Part shown: positions 1-5,489 of the stretch, piece by piece
Position numbering within the stretch: position 1 is the first letter of the stretch
Layout of the letters: every line of letters begins with the position of its first letter
Translations under genes and position numbers: made by a program
Source of the DNA: Planctomycetota bacterium
GTDB taxonomy: Bacteria; Planctomycetota; SZUA-567
DNA length: 5,489 bases
Direction: 5' to 3'
NCBI GenBank assembly: GCA_031270145.1
Contig: JAISYD010000104.1
Coordinates: 1-5,489 of the forward strand
The notes under the pieces: model-generated
Told to the model about the DNA's origin: nothing
Seen by the model: only the letters and a program-made list of their open reading frames with translations
The model's database searches: none

Positions 1-1571
1 ACGACCGCCACCGAAGCCAGGGCGGTGTCGGGCGTATACAGGAAAATCACCGCCGACACCGTGGTCATGGAACTGACGAAATAGAAGCCAGCGATGTCCA
101 GGACCGCCGGCAGGCACACCGGCAGGACGACCCGGAAAAAGGACGCGTAGAAAGGGATGGATAGCGACTCCGCCGCCGCCTCGAATTCGAGGTCTAGCTG
201 CCGGAGCGCGGCGGTGGCGGTGAGGAATCCGACCGTATAGAAGTGCACGACGTTGCAGATGACCAGAAGCGCCATGGTGCCGTAGAGGGGAAACAGCGGA
301 TTGGGAATTTCCAGGCCATACGCCTGGAAGGCCGGGGTGTTGAACAAAAAAATGTAGGAAATGCCGACGACCAGTCCGGGGAGCGCCAGCGGCATCATGG
401 AGAGGAAGGAGGCGATCCGCCTCAGCGTCCGCAGATTCCGCGTCTTCTCTATCAGGTAGGCGGATCCGAAGGTGAGAGCCGTGCCGGAAACCATGCTGCA
501 GGCCGCCAGGAACAGGCTGTTCCAGAACGATGCGTATCCGCCGCCGCCGTAGTTCCTGAAATCGTAGTGCCAAAACCCGAGCCGCATGGCATAGGGCCAT
601 GCCTTGGCCAGCGATGCCAGGCCGGCGGCGGCGAACAGCGCGGCAATGCCTCCCGCCGCCAGGAGGCAGAAGGCGAAACACGCCCAGTCCCGCCCTCGGT
701 TCCGAGTCGGCCGCAGGGGCACGGCCCGGACGCCCAGGGCCGCGCTGTGCCGGCGGCGCGCCCAACTGTCGGCCAGGAAGGCGAAAACGGTCGGCGCCGC
801 CATGACCAGGCTCACCGTCGCGCCCATGTTGAAATTTTGTTGCCCCACCACCTGCTTGTAAATGTCCGTCGCCATGACGGAGTAGTTGCCCCCCACCACT
901 TTCGGCGAGCCGAAATCGGTGAACGCCAGGGTGAAGCAGACGAAGAAGGCGCTGATCAGGCCGTGCCTGGCGCCGGGAATGGTGACGGTCCAGAATATCT
1001 CCGGCCCGCCGGCGCCAAGGGATTCGGCCGCCTCGTAAAGCCGGGCGTCGGCGTCGGTCAGGGCGGCCGTGAGGATCATCACCGCCGGCGGGAAGGCGAG
1101 AATCGACTCGGCCAGAATGACGCCGGTGGAACCGTATAATCCGATATCGGCCGCCAGCGCGGGCAGGGCGCCGAAAAATCCGCCGGTAATCACGCCCTTT
1201 TTGCCGAACAGGTACACCAGGGAAATCCCGATCAGCATGCTCGGGGCGTACAAGGGGAGCATGGCCGCCTGCCGGAAAAGATTTTTCAGAGGCATTCGGG
1301 TGCGGGTGAGGGCGTAAGCGAAGGCGAAGGCCGGAGGGATGGCGACGGCGGCGGCCGCCAGGGAGATGAAAAAACTGTTTTTCAGCGCTCGGCTCAACGA
1401 CGGATTGCCGAAAAAGGCGGCGAAATTGGCGAATCCGACCAGATTGCCGTCGGCGTCGGACAGGCTTTTGGCCGCCAGTTCGGCCAGCGGCAGGACCAGC
1501 CCGGCGACAAGGAAGGCGGCCGAACCCCACAGCAGGGCCGTCCGCAGCGTTTCCGGACCGGGCCTTGTCAT
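1..1571 (-). CDS. ABC transporter permease, fused double-domain, 2-aminoethylphosphonate type (PhnU2/AepW-like), 3' end outside window
   Basis: This inner-membrane protein would form the AEP translocation channel. The window shows 523 residues from MTRPGPETLR with no stop; related fused permeases run to about 550-570, so only a short C-terminal piece should be missing. Two halves are visible. Each has several hydrophobic segments and an EAA loop, which docks on the ATPase: EAAESLGAGGPEIFWTVTIP (180-199) and EAAAESLSIPFYASFFRVVL (464-483). An Arg-rich linker (about 271-294) joins them. One polypeptide thus replaces the two separate permeases (PhnU and PhnV) of the Salmonella-type transporter, as in the FbpB-like fused permeases. 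The ATG at 1571 overlaps the ATPase stop (ATGA); the ribosome site upstream is weak, so translation is probably coupled. Because of the upstream indel, this frame is also open back to 2735. Transporter type is certain; the substrate is inferred from neighbours. Confidence 0.9.
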   Translation of the reverse strand, partial: MTRPGPETLRTALLWGSAAFLVAGLVLPLAELAAKSLSDADGNLVGFANFAAFFGNPSLSRALKNSFFISLAAAAVAIPPAFAFAYALTRTRMPLKNLFRQAAMLPLYAPSMLIGISLVYLFGKKGVITGGFFGALPALAADIGLYGSTGVILAESILAFPPAVMILTAALTDADARLYEAAESLGAGGPEIFWTVTIPGARHGLISAFFVCFTLAFTDFGSPKVVGGNYSVMATDIYKQVVGQQNFNMGATVSLVMAAPTVFAFLADSWARRRHSAALGVRAVPLRPTRNRGRDWACFAFCLLAAGGIAALFAAAGLASLAKAWPYAMRLGFWHYDFRNYGGGGYASFWNSLFLAACSMVSGTALTFGSAYLIEKTRNLRTLRRIASFLSMMPLALPGLVVGISYIFLFNTPAFQAYGLEIPNPLFPLYGTMALLVICNVVHFYTVGFLTATAALRQLDLEFEAAAESLSIPFYASFFRVVLPVCLPAVLDIAGFYFVSSMTTVSAVIFLYTPDTALASVAV

Positions 1572-2735
1572 CGGCGCATCCCGTCCAGGCGGAGTGTTTC
1601 GTCCGGATCCGGTTCGTCGAAACAAAGGAGGGATTCCGCCGGCAGGGTCGCCGTCACGCACTCGGCCCGGCGCAGTCCGAGGCGGACGAAATCCCGCGGC
1701 GGCATGACCGCGTCCAGCCGTTCCGCGCGGCCGGCGGCGCCGTCGTTGAGTATTTTCAGGCCCACCCGGTAGGAAGAACCCTTGAACTCGACGTCCTCGA
1801 CGTGGGCAAGCAACTGGTTCGCGGCGAATCCGTCCCGCCCGATTCGGACATCCTCGGGCCGGATGGCCAGGGTTATCCGACGCCGGCCGCCGGCCGGCGG
1901 CCTCGCCGGCGCCAGGGAATTGACGCCGCGCCTGGCCAGGCCCGAGTCGAGCCGCCAGCCGGAAAGGAAATTCATGGAACCGATGAAATCGGCGACAAAC
2001 GGAGTCGAGGGAAGCCGGTAGATTTCCTCGGGGGCGGCAAATTGCGCCAGCCCCCCCCCTAACCATCACCACCACCCGGTCGGCCATGGTCAGGGCTTCT
2101 TCCTGGTCGTGCGTGACCATAACGGCGGTAATGCCCAGACGCCGCTGGAGGGAGCGTATTTCGCGGCGCATGTCGGTTCGCACCTTGGCGTCCAGGGCGG
2201 AAAGAGGTTCGTCCAGGAGAAGCAGGATCGGTTCGACGGCGAGGGCGCGGGCAAGAGCCACGCGCTGCTGCTGGCCGCCCGACAGCTGGGCCGGAAATTT
2301 CCCCGCGCATTCCTCCAGCCCCACCAGGGACAGGAGTTCTCCGGCCCGGCGCCGGGCGTCACGGCGGCTCCAGCCTCGCCGCCGGATTCCGAAGGCGATA
2401 TTGCGCAAGGCGTCGAGGTTGGGAAAAAGGGCGTAGGACTGGAAGACGACGCCGACGCCCCGCCGAGAGACGGGAACGCGGGTGACGTCCCGCCCGTTGA
2501 TGCGGACGGCGCCAGCATCGGGCTTCTCCAGGCCGGCGATAACGCGGAGAAGGGTTGTTTTCCCGCAACCCGAAGGGCCGAGAATGCAGACGAATTCGCC
2601 TTTGCCGACCGCCAGGGACACCTGCCGGAGCGCCAGGCAGGAGCCGAACGCCTTGCTGACGCCCGCCGCCTCGAGGCAGGGCGCTGCCGGCGCCCCGGCT
2701 CCGGCAGCTTCAACGGGATTCGCTTTTGCCGTCAT
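1568..2735 (-). CDS. ABC transporter ATP-binding protein, 2-aminoethylphosphonate type (PhnT2/AepV-like), frameshifted
   Basis: This is the ATPase that would power the AEP importer from the cytoplasmic face of the membrane. The reading frame is broken by one extra base. Residues 1-228 (2735-2052) carry a complete nucleotide-binding domain: Walker A GPSGCGKT (53-60), Q-loop FQSYALFP (Q99), signature LSGGQQQ (151-157), Walker B LLLLDEP (171-177), SALD (179-182) and the switch His in VTHDQEEA (H209). At the run of nine G (2051-2059) the frame is lost. Dropping one G restores VVVMVRGGLAQFAAPEEIY and leads into the C-terminal TOBE-type domain (IRPEDVRIG), giving a 388-residue protein ending at 1568. 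The ATG at 2735 lies 26 bp inside the binding-protein gene with only a weak ribosome site; no other in-frame start occurs before the Walker A region. The stop overlaps the permease start as ATGA. Whether this is a pseudogene or a sequencing error cannot be decided here. Confidence 0.88.
1885..1902. repeat. 18-bp perfect GC palindrome inside the ATPase C-terminal domain
   Basis: GGCCGCCGGCCGGCGGCC is a perfect inverted repeat. It encodes part of the Ala/Pro/Gly/Arg-rich stretch (LAPARPPAGGRRR) just before the TOBE-type strand TLAIRPEDV. It could form a tight hairpin, but it sits within coding sequence and has no T-run, so it is not a terminator. Confidence 0.55.
2051..2059 (-). other. Frameshift site: nine-G homopolymer in the ATPase gene
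   Basis: The plus strand has nine consecutive C, read as nine G on the coding strand. The ATPase frame upstream (codon positions in phase with 2735) is one base out from the downstream TOBE frame (in phase with 1975). Eight G give the expected spacing between VVVM and the conserved Gln of LAQ in this family; nine do not. This is the longest homopolymer I noticed in the window, a typical place for a base-calling error, and also for slipped-strand mutation. Confidence 0.85.
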
Positions 2736-3735
2736 AGCGCCGGTTCCATTCGGCAAGGATGCGGTCGCGTTCAAGCGCGGCATCGGCGAGATCGTTCTTG
2801 ATGATGAGGGACATGGGATCGGCGGGATAGCCGGCCGGCGCGGGAAGGCCGGTTTCGATGGAGGTGATCGGATACACGGCCGCGTATTCCCGCATCACCT
2901 CGTCGCCCAGGGCGAAGTCGAGGAATATCCTTGACGCCTCCTTGACGCCTGCCTTTTTCACCAAGGCGTTGGCCTCAAGATCCCATCCCGAACCGGAGGC
3001 TGGCCATACCGTCTCCACCGGATCGCCGGCGGCCTTTTGCTTGAGTCCACGGTATCCGAAGGAAATGCCGACGACCGCTTCGCCCTGCCCAGCCATCTTT
3101 GCCGGCTTGGAGCCGGAATGGGTGTACTGCATGATATTCTGGTGAAGGCGATCCAGATACTCCCAGCCCTCCCGCTCCCCCATAATTTGGATGATGGCGG
3201 AGACGGTCAGGTACCCGGTACCGGAACTAGCCGGATTCGGCATGGCTATCAGGCCCTTGTAGGCGGGGTCGAGCAGGTCGCGGTAATCCTTCGGCATGGG
3301 GAGGCCAAGCCTCTTCAATTCGATCATATTGACGATAATGCCGGTTTCCCATGCCTTTATGCCCACCCATGCCGGAGGGGCGGCGGCATCCCGGAACAGG
3401 GGATTCACCTTTTCCAGGTTTTTCGGGGCATAGGGTTCGAGCATGCCCCGCCTTTCGGCCAGAATGAGGCCGGTGGCGGCCAGGCCCCACACCACGTCCG
3501 CTTGCGGGTTATTCTTTTCCGCCAGCAGCCTGGCGGTGATGATGCCGGTCGAGTCGCGGACGATCTTGACCTCAATTTCCGGATGCCGTTTCCTGAAAAT
3601 ATCGAGATAGTTCGGGTATTCGTCGTCCTCAAGCGCCGTGTACACGACGATACTTTCCCCGGCGGCGGGCGGGACAGCCGGCAGGGCGCAGGCCAGCATC
3701 GCGAAAGCCAGGGCATACCACAGTGTTTTTCTCAT
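2710..3735 (-). CDS. ABC transporter substrate-binding protein, 2-aminoethylphosphonate type (PhnS2/AepX-like)
   Basis: This is a periplasmic solute-binding protein of 341 residues that probably captures 2-aminoethylphosphonate for the transporter encoded downstream. It begins with a Sec signal (MRKTLWYALAFAMLACALPA), and mature sequence probably starts near ESIVVYTALEDDE. The opening VVYTALE, then VRDSTGIITARLLAEK (about 59-74), NPQADVVWGLAATGL (about 76-90) and PNPASSGTGY (166-175) match my recollection of the AEP-binding branch of the iron-binding-protein-like family. The start is Met at 3735. An ATG five codons upstream (3750) is in frame, but it overlaps the GGAGGAG ribosome site that serves 3735. 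A Cys at residue 16 sits in a poor lipobox (MLAC), so lipid anchoring is possible but not favoured. A 57-bp gap separates it from phnX, and its end overlaps the ATPase gene. AEP specificity rests on family resemblance and on phnWX context; an iron(III)-type ligand is the main alternative. Confidence 0.88.
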   Translation of the reverse strand: MRKTLWYALAFAMLACALPAVPPAAGESIVVYTALEDDEYPNYLDIFRKRHPEIEVKIVRDSTGIITARLLAEKNNPQADVVWGLAATGLILAERRGMLEPYAPKNLEKVNPLFRDAAAPPAWVGIKAWETGIIVNMIELKRLGLPMPKDYRDLLDPAYKGLIAMPNPASSGTGYLTVSAIIQIMGEREGWEYLDRLHQNIMQYTHSGSKPAKMAGQGEAVVGISFGYRGLKQKAAGDPVETVWPASGSGWDLEANALVKKAGVKEASRIFLDFALGDEVMREYAAVYPITSIETGLPAPAGYPADPMSLIIKNDLADAALERDRILAEWNRRYDGKSESR

Positions 3736-3741
3736 GCTTTT

Positions 3742-3748
3742 CTCCTCC
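3742..3748 (-). promoter_or_regulatory. Strong Shine-Dalgarno site of the substrate-binding protein gene
   Basis: GGAGGAG on the minus strand ends six bases before the ATG at 3735, which is ideal spacing. It overlaps the alternative upstream ATG (3748-3750), so it decides the start in favour of 3735. It is the strongest ribosome site in the window, which fits the need for more binding protein than ATPase or permease. Confidence 0.75.
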
Positions 3749-3792
3749 ATACGAAAGAAACATCTTCCCCCTCTTGAGTCGCGGCATACGGA

Positions 3793-4656
3793 TCAGGCAA
3801 CGGAATCGGTTGCGGGCGGCCGCGGCCGCGGCAGCAATCCCCGGTTTCCGGGGCAGCCGCCGCCGGCAATCGCCTGGCGCAGACCGGACATGACCAGCGC
3901 CGCCTCCGCTATGGAGTCGACGACCATATGCGCCCCCGCCGCCGCCAGTTTTTTTCGGGCGTCCCCGATCATGATCGCCAGATCGGCCCGATCCATGCCT
4001 TCCGCCTCCCGGCGGGCCAGGCCCAGCATGTTGCCGCTCGCGGCCACGCCGACCGTCCATACCCCGGCGTTTATCCCTTCCTTGATGTCGGCGATGGTGT
4101 CGCCGATCTTCAGGACGGCGTCAGGCGGATAGGCTCCGGTCGCCTCCATGCAGCGGTAAATCATCCACGGCGCCGGCCGGCCGGCCGGCGTCTCGCCCGC
4201 GCAGCAGGAAAAATCGAACGTCAACCCCTGCCGCCTCGCCGCCGCCAAAACCAGGTCGGTCATGTGGCGGGTATAGCCGGTGGCGGCGGCGACCTTGATT
4301 CCGAGGGACCGCCACATGGCGACAGCCTCGATCGCGCCGGGAATCGCCTCCGAATGCGTTTTCAGGAGTTCGCTTTGCAGCGGGAGGAATTCCCGGAACA
4401 GCGCGTCGAGATTGTCCACAGTCCAATCCCGTCCATGAATCCTCCTCCATTGGCGGGCGACGGACGGCATGGACAGCATGCATTCCAGGTGATCGCGTTT
4501 GCACATGCCCATGGGTCCGCGGGCTTCGGCGTCCGTGACGGCCACGCCGCAACGGGCGAAAACTTCCTTGAACGCCTCCAGCGGCGCGCGGCTGCCGTAA
4601 TCGACCGTGGTTCCGGCAAGATCGCAGACGACGAGGGAAATGGGCCGCGCATTCAT
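3793..4656 (-). CDS. phnX: Phosphonoacetaldehyde hydrolase (phosphonatase) PhnX
   Basis: This HAD-superfamily enzyme cleaves the C-P bond of phosphonoacetaldehyde to acetaldehyde and phosphate, through a Lys Schiff base and an aspartyl-phosphate. The 287-residue product follows the numbering of the Bacillus cereus enzyme closely. It has the nucleophile D12 in CDLAGTTVDYG, M49, the Schiff-base lysine K53 and H56 in MGMCKRDH, T126-Y128 in ATGYTR, R160 in TPAGRPAPWM, and D186/D190 in KIGDTIADIKEG. All expected catalytic residues are present. Two oddities: the usual Trp after the nucleophile is Leu13, and a Gly/Pro/Arg-rich tail (about 265-287) makes the protein some 20 residues longer than typical PhnX. 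The ATG at 4656 shares ATGA with the phnW stop and has a GAGG-type ribosome site about 9 bases upstream, inside the end of phnW. Product is cytoplasmic and acts on the PhnW product. Confidence 0.96.
   Translation of the reverse strand: MNARPISLVVCDLAGTTVDYGSRAPLEAFKEVFARCGVAVTDAEARGPMGMCKRDHLECMLSMPSVARQWRRIHGRDWTVDNLDALFREFLPLQSELLKTHSEAIPGAIEAVAMWRSLGIKVAAATGYTRHMTDLVLAAARRQGLTFDFSCCAGETPAGRPAPWMIYRCMEATGAYPPDAVLKIGDTIADIKEGINAGVWTVGVAASGNMLGLARREAEGMDRADLAIMIGDARKKLAAAGAHMVVDSIAEAALVMSGLRQAIAGGGCPGNRGLLPRPRPPATDSVA
4171..4190. repeat. 20-bp perfect GC palindrome inside phnX
   Basis: The 20 bases are built from repeated CCGG/GGCC units and read the same on both strands. They encode the loop around the catalytic R160 (TPAGRPAP). 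The palindrome is probably a by-product of Gly/Pro/Ala/Arg codons in GC-rich DNA, with no sign of a regulatory role. Confidence 0.6.
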
Positions 4657-5489
4657 GCAAAATTTCCTCGCGGGGCCATGACCACGCCCATTTCCGCCAA
4701 CGCCCTGCGCATGGCGTCGATCAAGCCGGCGACGTCGGAGTCGGCGATGCGGCCGATGCTGCCGACGCGGAACAGGTCGGCTCCCTCGATCTTTCCCGGG
4801 TAAATGACGAATCCGCCGTCCCGCAGAATCCCGGAAAAAGTCTCGTAGGAGAACCTATCGTGTTCGGGACAGCGGAAGGAGGTGATGATCCAGCCGCCAT
4901 CGCCGGGGGCGAGAAACTCCCTGAATCCCAATTCGGCCATGCCCCGCCGAAGCGTCCGGCAATTCCGTTGGTAGCGCTCCATCCGCGCCTCCACGCCACC
5001 CTCCGCCTCAAGTTCCAAAAGGGCCTGGTGGAAGGCGAGGATGGCGTGGGTGGGCGGGGTATGGCGGAACTGGCCGGTTTTGCGCATTTCCTCGTCCTGC
5101 GCCTGGAGATTCAGGCACAGGCTGCGGGCGTTCCCGACACTAGCCGCCAACTCCCCCTTCCCGGCGATGACGAAGGAAAGTCCGGGGACGCCCTCAAGGC
5201 ATTTGTTGGCCGAGGAAACCAGCCAGCGTATCCCCCATTCCCCGATTCTGATCTCGGTCGCGCCGAAGCTGGATATGGCGTCGACCATGAAGGCGCGTTT
5301 CCTTTCGGCGACGATTTCCCCCGTTTCCCCGATGGGATTGACGATGCCGGTGGTGGTTTCGCAATGAACCATGGCGACATGGGTAATCGCCTGGTCGGCG
5401 GCAAGCCTTTTCCCGATGTCGTCCGGGACGACGGCGGCGTCCTCCGGGTATTCGACGGTATCGACCGGTATGCCCAGGACGCCGGCCAT
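4653..5489 (-). CDS. phnW: 2-aminoethylphosphonate:pyruvate aminotransferase PhnW (5' end outside window)
   Basis: This PLP enzyme (class V, fold type I aminotransferase) converts 2-aminoethylphosphonate plus pyruvate to phosphonoacetaldehyde plus L-alanine in the cytoplasm, the first step of the phosphonatase pathway. The window holds 278 C-terminal residues. Visible landmarks are HCETTTGIVNPI (residues 42-53), DAISSFG with the Asp expected to contact the PLP pyridine nitrogen (D70), SSANKCLEG with the Schiff-base lysine (K96), and FRVGSIG near the C-terminus (R241, the likely substrate-binding Arg). In known PhnW the corresponding Asp and Lys lie near 168 and 194, so roughly 98 N-terminal residues are missing. 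The ATG at the very edge of the window is therefore an internal Met and not the start. The stop overlaps the phnX start as ATGA, which suggests translational coupling. The family call is firm from the motifs and from phnX next door. Confidence 0.93.
   Translation of the reverse strand: MAGVLGIPVDTVEYPEDAAVVPDDIGKRLAADQAITHVAMVHCETTTGIVNPIGETGEIVAERKRAFMVDAISSFGATEIRIGEWGIRWLVSSANKCLEGVPGLSFVIAGKGELAASVGNARSLCLNLQAQDEEMRKTGQFRHTPPTHAILAFHQALLELEAEGGVEARMERYQRNCRTLRRGMAELGFREFLAPGDGGWIITSFRCPEHDRFSYETFSGILRDGGFVIYPGKIEGADLFRVGSIGRIADSDVAGLIDAMRRALAEMGVVMAPRGNFA

Noticed and set aside
243..1139. Long open frame on the plus strand (298 codons), antisense to the permease
   Set aside because: The product is Gly/Arg/Glu/His-rich and low in hydrophobic residues, with no recognisable domain. 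The opposite strand encodes a clear permease with two EAA loops. This is a mirror frame caused by GC-rich codons.
1885..1902. GC palindrome as a transcription terminator between ATPase and permease
   Set aside because: It lies well inside the ATPase coding region with no downstream T-run, and the operon continues into the overlapping permease gene.
2090..2713. Minus-strand open frame of 207 codons over the ATPase region, starting at a TTG
   Set aside because: It lacks the Walker A, signature and Walker B motifs, which appear only in the frame starting at 2735. The Ser/Pro/Arg-rich composition is typical of a wrong frame.
3736..3750. Upstream ATG at 3750 as the start of the binding protein
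   Set aside because: This ATG overlaps the GGAGGAG site that is ideally spaced for the ATG at 3735, and starting there would put acidic residues ahead of the basic signal-peptide start MRK.
3037..3777. Plus-strand open frame of 246 codons opposite the binding protein
   Set aside because: Mirror frame of a gene with a clear signal peptide and family motifs, and the product has no domain character.
3928..4803. Plus-strand open frame of 291 codons opposite phnX and the end of phnW
   Set aside because: Arg/Gly/His-rich product with no family match that I recognise. It crosses the boundary between two well-supported minus-strand genes.

Overview
All identifiable genes in this window lie on the minus strand, packed head to tail. 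Together they form one recognisable functional unit: uptake and breakdown of 2-aminoethylphosphonate (AEP) by the phosphonatase (PhnW/PhnX) route. In transcription order, from the high coordinates to the low, they are: an AEP:pyruvate aminotransferase (phnW, N-terminus cut off by the window edge); phosphonoacetaldehyde hydrolase (phnX, complete); a periplasmic substrate-binding protein; an ABC ATPase; and a fused double-domain ABC permease (C-terminus cut off by the window edge).

The logic is straightforward. The binding protein, ATPase and permease would import AEP. PhnW moves the amino group to pyruvate, giving alanine and phosphonoacetaldehyde. PhnX then breaks the C-P bond, giving acetaldehyde and phosphate. 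Three of the four junctions overlap: ATGA at phnW/phnX, about 26 bp at binding protein/ATPase, and ATGA at ATPase/permease. The only real gap is 57 bp between phnX and the binding-protein gene. No stretch over 300 bp lacks a gene, and I see no RNA gene, mobile element, CRISPR array, convincing promoter or terminator.

The most notable feature is a broken reading frame in the ATPase gene. A run of nine G (minus strand; nine C at 2051-2059) carries one base too many. It separates the intact nucleotide-binding domain from the C-terminal TOBE-type domain. The shifted frame has no stop and runs straight into the permease frame, so as written the sequence encodes an open ATPase-permease reading frame of at least 911 codons. 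A sequencing or assembly error in the homopolymer is the simplest explanation. A real indel, a phase-variable tract or slippage are alternatives.

The organism is a GC-rich bacterium (codons strongly biased to G or C at the third position). A periplasmic-type binding protein with a Sec signal fits a Gram-negative such as a proteobacterium, but the taxonomy cannot be fixed from this window. The biochemical system is known. I did not find convincing evidence of an undescribed system.
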